Shown here: positions 26,792-35,083 of the stretch, piece after piece
Position numbering within the stretch: position 1 is the first letter of the stretch
How the letters are laid out: each line of letters begins with the position of its first letter
DNA from: Flavihumibacter soli
GTDB lineage: Bacteria; Bacteroidota; Bacteroidia; Sphingobacteriales; Sphingobacteriaceae
Assembly (NCBI RefSeq): GCF_010692725.1
Contig: NZ_JAAFZB010000095.1
Span: forward strand, 558,001 to 622,000
Reading direction: 5' to 3'
Length of the DNA stretch: 64,000 nucleotides
Translations under genes and position numbers: made by a program
Notes under the pieces: model-generated
Seen by the model: the letters and a program-made list of their open reading frames with translations, nothing else
Database searches by the model: none
Told to the model about the DNA's origin: nothing

Positions 26792-29700
26792 ATGAAGAAT
26801 ATAAACAAGCTGATAATTAATTCCCCTTACGTTGAACCGCAACAGTATTGGGAATATATCAGAGACACAAGAGAATTTGTTTTGCAGGAAGGTCGCAGAC
26901 CCGCAGGTTATGTAGTGGCTTCCGAAAGTTCAAAATCGTTTGACGACCCAGGCACATTCATTGAAATAGATTTAGTCAATACCATTCGCCCAAGAATCAA
27001 GAAATGGCGTGAAGATGGTTATCCAGGAGTTACAGGCATTACCAAACGGCTTCTACAACATTGGCGAGACCCGGAAGAAAGAAAAGACCGCAGGTTTTTC
27101 TTTTGCCAGTTAGAAGCCATTGAAACATTAATTTGGTTAACTGAAGCACCCGAAGCCGACAAAACGGGCATTGAAATTCCGAGTGATGGCGGAGAGTTTA
27201 GCCGTTGGTGCAACAAAATGGCAACAGGTTCGGGCAAAACCATTGTAATGAGCCAACTCATTGCATGGAATGTATTGAATAAAGTAGCCAACGGAAAAGA
27301 CACCCGATTTTCAAAAAATGTATTGATAGTTGCGCCGGGCTTAACAGTTCGCAATCGCCTCTCTGTTCTCAATCCTACCGACCCTGAAAATTATTATGAA
27401 GAATTCAATATTGTGCCTTCGGGTTTGATGGATTCTTTGCGACAAGGCAAAATAAAAATCATCAACTGGCATGGTTTGGCATGGCAAACAGAAGAAAAAA
27501 TTGCCAAGAAAAAATCTGTTGACAAGCGTGGAGCAAAAAGCGATGAAGCCTATGTAAAAGAAGTGTTGGGCGACATGACCAACGCCGCAAACATTATTGT
27601 CATCAATGACGAAGCACACCATGCATGGCGCGTTCCTGCCGAAAGTAAAATCAAAGGTGTAAAGAAGGAAGATATTGAAGAAAGCACCGTTTGGGTTGGA
27701 GGTTTAGACCGCATCAACAGAGCGAGAGGAATTTTGCGCTGTTTCGATTTGTCGGCAACACCATTTGCGCCAAGCGGGAAAAAAGCAAGCGAAGAAGCCT
27801 TGTTCCCTTGGATAGTTTCAGACTTTGGTTTGAATGATGCCATTGAAGCAGGTTTGGTAAAAACCCCGAGAGTTGTAGTTCGTGACGATGGAAACGTAGA
27901 TAAAGATTTGCGTTCACGGTTGTATCACATCTACATGGACGAAACGGTGAAAGACGACATCAACCAAAAAGTAGATGAATCAACACCACTCCCCGACCTT
28001 ATCAGAAATGCTTATTTGCTTTTGGGCAAAGACTGGCAAGCCACTAAAGACGATTGGGTAAAGGCAGGATATAAAATTCCGCCTGTGATGATTACAGTTG
28101 CCAATACTACGTTCACATCAGCAAGAATAAAATATTCATTCGACAAAGATGCTTTCAATCTTTCAGTTGCAGGTTTGGGTGATTTGTGCAATCCTGAAAA
28201 GACCTTGCAGATTGACAGCAGTATTTTACAAAAAGCAGAAGCCGAAAGCGAAGAAGTAGAACTTGTAGAAGTAGAAGAAACCGAAGACGATTCGGAAGAT
28301 GCACCAAAAGAAAAGAAGCTCACCAAAAAACAACAAGCAGAACTTTTAAGAAGAACGGTTGACACGGTTGGCAAAATTGGAGAACCGGGAGAACAGATTC
28401 AAAATGTAATTTCAGTCGGAATGTTGAGTGAGGGCTGGGATGCAAAAACCGTAACACATATTATGGGCTTACGGGCATTCAGCAGTCAGTTACTTTGCGA
28501 ACAAGTTGTTGGTAGAGGTTTGCGGAGAACTTCGTATGATGTGGGAGAAGATGGGTTGTTTGAACCTGAATATGTAAATATTTTCGGTGTTCCTTTTACA
28601 TTCCTTCCTCACGAAGGCGGAACAGATGGCCCACCGCCACCGCCACCCAAGCCAAAGACAGAGATTAAACCTGTTAAGGAAAAAGCAGAACACGAAATCA
28701 CTTTCCCAAATGTGGTGAGGATTGACCATGTGTATAAACCGCAACTGGCTTTGAATATTGGGAAAGTAAAAACTCTTGAACTTGACCCTTACGAATCCAT
28801 TACCGAAGCAGAACTGGCTGCCATCATTGCAGGCAAACCAAATCCGGCAGCACTTTCAGAAATTGACTTGAAAGAAATTGGAGAACGGTTCAGACTTCAA
28901 TCTATCATTTTCAGAATTGCATCTACCATTTACAATTCAGAGAAAAAACCTGATTGGAAAGGAAGCAAAGAAACATTCCTGATTCAACTGATTAGCATTA
29001 TTGAGAAGTTTATCTATTCGAACAAAGTCGTTATCAAAAATCCTTTATTCAATCAGGACGAAGCAAGGAAAAGAATTTTGATAATGCTGAACATGAACAA
29101 AGTTGTGCAGCATATTTGGAATGAAATACGAGCCGTTAACACAGAAGCCCTAACACCAGTATTTGACAAAGAAAATCCAATCCGTTCAACAACAGACATC
29201 AGAACCTGGTGGACAAGTAAACCCAACGAAGCATTTGACAAGACACACATCAACTTTGTTGTGGTTGACAGTAAATGGGAATACTTAGAAGCAAAGACCA
29301 TCAATGAATCCAATGTTGTAAAATCATTCGTTAAAAACGACCATTTAAATTTTGTGGTTTACTATAATTACCAAGGAGTTGTAAGACGCTTTTTCCCTGA
29401 TTTCCTTGTAAAACTTAAGACAGGTGAAAACCTCATTATCGAAACGAAAGGCCAGGACAATGAACAAAATAAAACTAAGAGAGCATATCTCGATGAATGG
29501 TGCCGAGCTATAAATCAACACGGAGGTTTTGGTAAATGGAGTTGGTCAGTTTCGTTTAATCCTAATGACCTTGACCAAATCTTAGAAAATTCGGCATTGA
29601 GTTATATGGGTCATATTTTTGTTCAAACGGACAATTATAATATTGCCGAAAGGATATTTAATGCAACAATTACTTTTTTTGAAACGACAGGTTTTGAGAT

Positions 29701-30106
29701 TTCGGAGGAAGGTAGAATTAAACAAGGTTCATGGTTCAAAGAGAAAGTAGTTTACAAAATAAAGAACATTTTTAGAAGCAAAGAAGCTAAAGAAATTTTT
29801 GACAAGACAAAAAAGGCAATTGAACTTCAGCAAATAGAAGTGCATCAATCACAAGCAAACAAGAACAATGCAGAAGCAGCAGCAGCTTTGTTGGAAGCCG
29901 TAAAAGACGTTCCATTCTTTGCTACAAAAATGGGATCGTTGATTATCATCAAGACGACAGACCAAGACGGAAAAGCGCAAGTAATTACAAGACTTTTGAC
30001 AACAGAGGAGACAATCTTCTATGACCAGAATCCTACATTACTAAATAACCCAATGGAATTATTGGACAGTTTAAACGATAAATGCAATATTAAACGACTG
30101 AATTAG
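26792..30106 (+). CDS. res: Type III restriction enzyme subunit (Res)
   Basis: The 1104-residue SF2 translocase-nuclease has Walker A MATGSGKT at 143-150, Walker B NDEAHHAW at about 271-278 and motif VI VVGRGLRRTSYD. A low-complexity acidic Glu-rich linker lies near 480-505, and a Pro run lies near 612. The C-terminal PD-(D/E)xK-type nuclease is FFPDFLVKL ... LIIETKGQ at about 866-890. With Mod it forms the Mod2Res complexes that cleave DNA between two unmodified head-to-head sites after ATP-driven sliding. Both catalytic regions look intact. A-rich like mod. Confidence 0.93.
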   Translation: MKNINKLIINSPYVEPQQYWEYIRDTREFVLQEGRRPAGYVVASESSKSFDDPGTFIEIDLVNTIRPRIKKWREDGYPGVTGITKRLLQHWRDPEERKDRRFFFCQLEAIETLIWLTEAPEADKTGIEIPSDGGEFSRWCNKMATGSGKTIVMSQLIAWNVLNKVANGKDTRFSKNVLIVAPGLTVRNRLSVLNPTDPENYYEEFNIVPSGLMDSLRQGKIKIINWHGLAWQTEEKIAKKKSVDKRGAKSDEAYVKEVLGDMTNAANIIVINDEAHHAWRVPAESKIKGVKKEDIEESTVWVGGLDRINRARGILRCFDLSATPFAPSGKKASEEALFPWIVSDFGLNDAIEAGLVKTPRVVVRDDGNVDKDLRSRLYHIYMDETVKDDINQKVDESTPLPDLIRNAYLLLGKDWQATKDDWVKAGYKIPPVMITVANTTFTSARIKYSFDKDAFNLSVAGLGDLCNPEKTLQIDSSILQKAEAESEEVELVEVEETEDDSEDAPKEKKLTKKQQAELLRRTVDTVGKIGEPGEQIQNVISVGMLSEGWDAKTVTHIMGLRAFSSQLLCEQVVGRGLRRTSYDVGEDGLFEPEYVNIFGVPFTFLPHEGGTDGPPPPPPKPKTEIKPVKEKAEHEITFPNVVRIDHVYKPQLALNIGKVKTLELDPYESITEAELAAIIAGKPNPAALSEIDLKEIGERFRLQSIIFRIASTIYNSEKKPDWKGSKETFLIQLISIIEKFIYSNKVVIKNPLFNQDEARKRILIMLNMNKVVQHIWNEIRAVNTEALTPVFDKENPIRSTTDIRTWWTSKPNEAFDKTHINFVVVDSKWEYLEAKTINESNVVKSFVKNDHLNFVVYYNYQGVVRRFFPDFLVKLKTGENLIIETKGQDNEQNKTKRAYLDEWCRAINQHGGFGKWSWSVSFNPNDLDQILENSALSYMGHIFVQTDNYNIAERIFNATITFFETTGFEISEEGRIKQGSWFKEKVVYKIKNIFRSKEAKEIFDKTKKAIELQQIEVHQSQANKNNAEAAAALLEAVKDVPFFATKMGSLIIIKTTDQDGKAQVITRLLTTEETIFYDQNPTLLNNPMELLDSLNDKCNIKRLN

Positions 30107-30276
30107 CCTACGCTAATAGAGGGCAGATGTGATACTTACAACCTATAACAATGGAAAGGGAATTAATGCTAGAAAAAAGGTGTAACCCTATTTCTTAATC
30201 ATTGTACCTAAATCAACTATAAACGTGTTTTGCAAAGGTGAAAACTTGCAGAATACTCCAGTTACCAGAAAAGACC

Positions 30277-30801
30277 ATGACACAACGAGAGCAAGTCGAA
30301 CTTACATTCAACATTATAAATTCAATCGGATCATTAGCAACTTTTGGGGCATTTATACTTTTATTTTTTAAAGATAAGGACAAACAAAAACAGATTGAGA
30401 AATTGAACTCAATAGCTAAAATCCTGGGCGAACAAAATCACAACTTGAAAAAACAAGTTAATTTAAGTGTTGCTCCAATTTTATGGCTTAATGGTGCTGG
30501 AACAACGGATAACACTGAATTAAAAATTGACTTAAATAATAAAGGTGAAAGAGCAATTTTAGATGATTTAACATTGAAATCAGGGGATTTCCAACTTCAT
30601 AGTAAATCCGTTCCTTGGGACTTAGAAAAAGATGACCACCGTTTTATTTTTGCAAGATATACAGGAAATAAATCGATTAATGAAAGTGAATATGAAATAG
30701 AAGTTTTATATCATGATAACTTAAATAATAAATTCCGATTGGAAATCGCCGGAAAGGGGTCTCATGTCAAAATCAAGTCAAACCTTGAATGTCTATCATA
30801 A
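30277..30801 (+). CDS. Membrane-anchored protein of unknown function next to the type III R-M system
   Basis: The 174-residue protein has one N-terminal membrane segment (IINSIGSLATFGAFILLFF, about 10-28). A Lys-rich stop-transfer segment and a short coiled coil (KQKQIEKLNSIAKILGEQNHNLKKQV) follow. A soluble beta-rich domain of ~115 residues starts NLSVAPILWLNGAGTTDN. No family was recognised. The ATG at 30277 is preferred to a GTG at 30238 because the latter adds only polar residues. It shares the A-rich composition of mod and res and lies 170 bp downstream. An accessory role in the R-M island is possible but only inferred. Confidence 0.6.
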   Translation: MTQREQVELTFNIINSIGSLATFGAFILLFFKDKDKQKQIEKLNSIAKILGEQNHNLKKQVNLSVAPILWLNGAGTTDNTELKIDLNNKGERAILDDLTLKSGDFQLHSKSVPWDLEKDDHRFIFARYTGNKSINESEYEIEVLYHDNLNNKFRLEIAGKGSHVKIKSNLECLS

Positions 30802-30931
30802 AAATAAGCTCTAGAACTGTAGTCATTTTACAGCTTTAAGCATTGTCGTTTGCATTATTACAAATACTAATGGGTTTGCTAACTTGGAATCCGTTGCATG
30901 CAGCCTGCAAAAGGAGGTACTGTTTTTTTAA

Positions 30932-31086
30932 ATTTTGCAGTCAATGCAATTAAGTGATATAGTCGTCCAAACGGAAGTTAAACAACATTAATTCAGACAC
31001 TTTTAGAGAACGGGGTAAGTCATGCCCAATTTTCTCTTCGCCCGGAAGGAAGTGGTCGCTCAGCGCTGCCTAAGAATTATGCCCAT
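30932..31086 (+). pseudogene. Decayed duplicate of the holB promoter and 5' end
   Basis: This stretch aligns with 33924-34079, the start of the intact holB, at about 80 % identity by hand count. The ATGs at 30944 and 33936 correspond. The frame is broken by a TAA at codon 16 (CAT TAA against CAT TTA) and by a one-base deletion shortly after. Many differences before and after the shift are synonymous third-position changes (CAG/CAA, AAG/AAA, TTG/TTA, AGC/AGT, GGC/GGT). The copy therefore diverged as a working gene before it was broken. Only the first ~50 codons are present, in direct orientation to holB. Confidence 0.88.
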
Positions 31087-31137
31087 TAGGATCTCGTGTT
31101 TTCTGGTTATGAATTTCAAATCAGCTGGACTTTAAAC

Positions 31138-31791
31138 TTAACCCATCAATTCCTTCATTAGTTTATCAAAAGCTTCTTTCAGCTCTTTTAATTCCTGTTC
31201 TAAACTGGCCACTCTGTTTTCCAAATCGCTAACCGATCTTCGGGCCGGCTCTTCAGGCAATTCCTCTTCTTCGAAATCGGGTGTCCCGCCTAAGAGGTGC
31301 ATGTACCTAACTTCTTTTTGTCCTGGCTTGCGCGGCATTTGAACAACATATGGCAGGTCACCTCCGGCTAGTTTTTCTAATACTTCCTGTAGCTCCTCCA
31401 AGGTTTCAAATTCATACAAACGGCCAGAGTTCGTGTTCAACTCGCCCGGTGTTTGCGGACCCCGTAACAGCAACAGGCAAATAAGAGCCACTTCTGACGG
31501 CAATACCGGAAAGGCAATAGCAAAATTGTGTTTGTATTTTACCACCCTGCTCGAGCCACCGCTCGCAGTAGATATCAGCCCCCTCTTCTTTAATGAATTA
31601 AGCGCAATAACAACTGTTTCTTCATCATAGTTCACTACCGGCTTACGCGATGTTTTCTGATTACACGCCGCAGTAAGTGCGTTTAAAGTCATCGGATAAT
31701 AATCAGGAGTAGTTTTACTTTTCTCCATTAAAGCGCCAAGAACTCGTTGTTCCTCTACATCCAGTACTGGCAAGGTTAGTGCATCGTCCAT
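31138..31791 (-). CDS. yceH: YceH/DUF480 family protein
   Basis: The 217-residue protein consists of two winged-helix domains typical of YceH (LPVLDVEEQRVLGALMEKS, TTPDYYPMTLNALTAACNQK, SEVALICLLLLRGPQTPGEL). A C-terminal acidic linker and coiled coil (LENRVASLEQELKELKEAFD) follow. The family is widespread, with unclear molecular function; the fold suggests DNA or protein binding. It is an isolated minus-strand gene between the broken holB copy and the glycosyltransferase gene. Confidence 0.9.
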   Translation of the reverse strand: MDDALTLPVLDVEEQRVLGALMEKSKTTPDYYPMTLNALTAACNQKTSRKPVVNYDEETVVIALNSLKKRGLISTASGGSSRVVKYKHNFAIAFPVLPSEVALICLLLLRGPQTPGELNTNSGRLYEFETLEELQEVLEKLAGGDLPYVVQMPRKPGQKEVRYMHLLGGTPDFEEEELPEEPARRSVSDLENRVASLEQELKELKEAFDKLMKELMG

Positions 31792-32186
31792 AAGAAGGCG
31801 AATATAAAATTAATTCAGACTGACGGGTGTTTCTTTATCGCATCCGTTCAAATTACTCCTGTATTTAAATTCTTGCTGCGTTGACCGTGGAGGTCAACCA
31901 CCTCCGTCTCCGGATAGAGAACAACCACCTCCGCCCTTCGGGCACCTCCGCCAGCGGAGGACAAATGACGGTGCTACCGGGAAAGTCGTTTCCATAAGGA
32001 CTGTAAATGATATAAAACCTTCTATAAGGCTACTAGTACCCTTATCCGCAATGCCGCACCTAAAGCATTGTCCTAGGCTGGCGGAGGTGGCTCCCTTAAC
32101 TAATTAGGTATCACGTTCGCCTTCAGCGCATCTCAGCGCACATCTGCCCGGCTATCATGTAAATACTTTTTCCTACTTTGCAGTCC
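31792..32186. repeat. Intergenic region rich in CACCTCCG-type repeats
   Basis: The word CACCTCCG occurs repeatedly between 31898 and 31950. CACCTCCGCCAGC at 31943-31955 recurs as its exact reverse complement at 32077-32089 (GCTGGCGGAGGTG), 120 bp away. A shorter palindrome, CCTCCGCCAGCGGAGG, lies at 31945-31960. The pattern looks like extragenic palindromic repeats rather than coding DNA. No gene is seen. Confidence 0.6.
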
Positions 32187-33767
32187 ATGCAGGTTATTGA
32201 GATTGCTCAGCAAAAGAATAAGAAACATTTGACTGAGAGCAGCCTACCAATGACCATGCAGGCCCGGCTGATGATCCTTGCATTCTGCATGGTAAAGCTG
32301 ACACTTCATTTACTTGCCGACAGCCATTCAGGGTTCCAGGGCGACGAATTACTGCATATTGAGACCGGCAAGCATTTAGCTTTCGGGTATATGGAGTTTC
32401 CGCCCATGATCGGGATATTGGCTTTTATCCAGAATCTGTTCGGCAGTAGTTCCGTATATGTGCATCGCCTCTTTGCGCACATCGCAAGTATCCTGATTGT
32501 CATCTTTGTTGCAAAAACAACAATTGAGTTAGGCGGAAAAAATAAGGCTATCTTTTTGGCGCTATTGTGCATAATTATAGCACCCGCTTTCGGTCGCTCG
32601 CAACAACTTTTTCAGCCGGTAGTTTTCAGCCAGTTATTCTGGGTGTTGAGTTTTTACCAACTCACAAGGTTTGTTAAATATCTTGATAAAAGGAGTTTGT
32701 GGTATCTAACAGCTTTCGTTGTTTTGGCCTGTTCGATGAAATACGATGCCTTGTTCTTCGTTGTTGGTTTATCCGCCTTGCTCTTTTTCAAAACAACACG
32801 CCAAGCCCTTCTGCAGCTACATTTTTGGCAAAATTCAATTGTAGTTATCCTGCTATTGCTTCCCAATTTGATCTGGCAATATGTTAACTCTTTTCCGGTG
32901 CTGCAGATGATGGGCAGGCTTTATGAAACACAATTAGACAACCTTTCCCGCGCAGGAAATTTAGGGCAATTGCTTGTCGACGTAAATCCTGTCTGCAGTA
33001 TGCTGATCATTCCTGCGGCACTCATCTATATTTTCAGAAATAGCAGAGCAATAAGCTTCCCCTTAGGAATGTCTATTATTTTATCTGTTGCTTTTTTATC
33101 TTTTGCAAAAGGAAAAGCCTATTATTTCTACCCGATCGTTTTGACAATTCTTCCTTTCGGCGCCATCTTCTGGGAACAGATTATTTTGCAGAGGCGGAAA
33201 TGGATAATGTATCCGATCACCTTTCTGTTGGTAATGGGTGCTGTTTTAATTCCTTTCGGAATGCCGGTTTATTCTTTCGATCGTTATCTCGCAAAAGTTT
33301 ATCAGTATGAAAAGAAAGATATTGAAGGTGGAAGATATGGCGTCAAATACGATGAGTATTATACCCGGGAAAAGTGGAGAGAAACCATGCAGCAATTAAA
33401 GTCGGTTTACGACAGTTTGCCTGAGAGTGAAAAACCCGGCTGTATAATTTGGGGGAAACATTACGCGCAGGCTGGTGCAGTAAATTTGTTTGGAGCAGAT
33501 CACCATTTGCCGGAAGCGTTCTCTTATCATGGGAGTTTTTACAGTTGGGCACCTGCAGGTCGGATGCCAAATACAACAATAGCTTTAAGCTATAGGGTTG
33601 GCGACTTTTTTAGTCCTTATTTTGACGATGTGAAATTGGTAAGAACCATTTACAATCCTTACGCAGATACCGAAGAAGAACTTTATCAACGAATTTATGT
33701 CTGCAAAAGGCCAAAGCAAGACTTCGAGAAAATGAAAGAACTTTTTAAGACAAGAATATTTGAGTAA
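32187..33767 (+). CDS. GT39/ArnT-like membrane glycosyltransferase
   Basis: The 526-residue protein has about ten hydrophobic segments. Near the start it has DSHSGFQGDELLHIETGKHLAFGYMEFPPM, where FQGDELLH carries the acidic residue of the first periplasmic loop in GT39/PMT/ArnT-type enzymes. These use polyprenyl-phosphate sugars to glycosylate lipids or proteins outside the inner membrane; the acceptor here is unknown. The first 17 residues (MQVIEIAQQKNKKHLTE) resemble the start of DNA polymerase III delta' (MQFSDIVGQQEVKQHLVQ), and the sequence upstream of the ATG is also similar. A downstream start such as MTMQARLMI is an alternative. Confidence 0.82.
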   Translation: MQVIEIAQQKNKKHLTESSLPMTMQARLMILAFCMVKLTLHLLADSHSGFQGDELLHIETGKHLAFGYMEFPPMIGILAFIQNLFGSSSVYVHRLFAHIASILIVIFVAKTTIELGGKNKAIFLALLCIIIAPAFGRSQQLFQPVVFSQLFWVLSFYQLTRFVKYLDKRSLWYLTAFVVLACSMKYDALFFVVGLSALLFFKTTRQALLQLHFWQNSIVVILLLLPNLIWQYVNSFPVLQMMGRLYETQLDNLSRAGNLGQLLVDVNPVCSMLIIPAALIYIFRNSRAISFPLGMSIILSVAFLSFAKGKAYYFYPIVLTILPFGAIFWEQIILQRRKWIMYPITFLLVMGAVLIPFGMPVYSFDRYLAKVYQYEKKDIEGGRYGVKYDEYYTREKWRETMQQLKSVYDSLPESEKPGCIIWGKHYAQAGAVNLFGADHHLPEAFSYHGSFYSWAPAGRMPNTTIALSYRVGDFFSPYFDDVKLVRTIYNPYADTEEELYQRIYVCKRPKQDFEKMKELFKTRIFE

Positions 33768-33935
33768 AACAGCCAGTATCGTAGAATAAATTGTGGCTGG
33801 AAGTTATGCACGCAACTGTAAATCGCTATTTTACTTTTTCTTAGATCCTTTACCCTTCCAGCCATCTGCTAAACTAATCACAGGGCAAACTAATCAACTT
33901 CTCAAAAAACAATCTATTTTCCTATTTTGCAAGCC

Positions 33936-35081
33936 ATGCAATTCAGTGATATAGTCGGCCAGCAAGAAGTTAAGCAGCATTTAGTTCAAACGGTTTTGGA
34001 GAACAGGGTAAGTCATGCCCAGTTGTTTCTCGGCCCGGAAGGAAGCGGCAGTTTAGCACTGGCCCTCGCCTATGCGCAGTTTATTTCCTGCCAGGACAGG
34101 CGTGAGCAGGATAGCTGCGGGGACTGTTCTTCCTGCCGGAAGTATAAGAAGCTGATCCATCCGGACCTGCATTTTTCCTACCCTTTCTTTGCGAAGCACA
34201 AGGAAGATACGGCACTGAAGTTTCTTCCCGAATGGCGGGAAGCATTCCTGTCAAACCCCTACCTCGGCCTGGATGAATGGCGCAACCAACTGGACGCCGA
34301 AAACAAACAGGCTAACATCAATATAGCCGAGTGTCACCAGATCATTTCGAAGCTTAGTTTGAAGCCCTTCGAAGCGGAATACAAGGTCCTGATCATGTGG
34401 TTGCCGGAGTATCTCGACAAAGAAGGTAACACCCTTCTGAAGATCATCGAAGAACCGCCTCAGAAAACCTTGTTCCTGCTGGTCGCTCAAAACCAGGATC
34501 AGATCCTGAATACCATCCTGTCAAGAACGCAGCTGGTAAAGATCCCCCGTCTCCAGGATGAAGAGATATCCGGTTTTCTTATCGAGCGGAAAGGGGTTTC
34601 AGACGCTAAGGCCAGGCAGATCGCTTATCTGAGCGATGGCAATCTGCAGGCAGCAAACGAATTTCTGACCGGGGAAGAAAATGATAATCTGCTCATGTTC
34701 CGGGAATGGCTGCAGATAACCTATGCGGATGCAGGCACCAAGATCATCGACTTCACCGAGCGTGCTGCCAAGCTGGGTCGTGAGAATCAAAAGAACTTCC
34801 TGCGTTTTGGGATCAACCTTATACGTGAGAGTGTGCTCATTCTTTCGGGTGCTGGTAACCTCGTGCATCTGCCGCAGGCAGAACTCGAATTTATCAGTAA
34901 ATTCAGCGGCGCAATCGATCTGGCAAAGGCGGAGGCTATCATCGTCGAACTCGAAAAAGCCCACTATCATATCGAGCGCAACGCCAATCCTAAAATTTTA
35001 TTTTTAGATGTATCTTTGCACTTGGTAAAAATTTTAAAGTTTAATACGCTCCCGTTAGGGACTCAATATATATACTCTTAA
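33936..35081 (+). CDS. holB: DNA polymerase III subunit delta'
   Basis: The 381-residue clamp-loader AAA+ subunit begins MQFSDIVGQQEVKQHLV, with RVSHAQLFLGPEGSGSLALALAYAQ as the P-loop region. The Walker A lysine is missing (GPEGSGS), as in delta' subunits that do not bind ATP. A zinc-finger-like Cys set follows (C...CGDCSSC), then NTLLKIIEEPPQKTLFLLV and the SRT-type arginine-finger region NTILSRTQ. The frame stays open to a TTG at 33927, but the ATG at 33936 matches the broken upstream copy and the family. ricT starts 2 bp after its stop, so the two are one operon. Confidence 0.92.
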   Translation: MQFSDIVGQQEVKQHLVQTVLENRVSHAQLFLGPEGSGSLALALAYAQFISCQDRREQDSCGDCSSCRKYKKLIHPDLHFSYPFFAKHKEDTALKFLPEWREAFLSNPYLGLDEWRNQLDAENKQANINIAECHQIISKLSLKPFEAEYKVLIMWLPEYLDKEGNTLLKIIEEPPQKTLFLLVAQNQDQILNTILSRTQLVKIPRLQDEEISGFLIERKGVSDAKARQIAYLSDGNLQAANEFLTGEENDNLLMFREWLQITYADAGTKIIDFTERAAKLGRENQKNFLRFGINLIRESVLILSGAGNLVHLPQAELEFISKFSGAIDLAKAEAIIVELEKAHYHIERNANPKILFLDVSLHLVKILKFNTLPLGTQYIYS

Positions 35082-35083
35082 TT

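Noticed and set aside
22538-33935. Integrative element with integrase, attachment sites or transposase
   Set aside because: No recombinase, transposase, tRNA target or clean terminal repeat was found; only the partial holB duplication supports past insertion.
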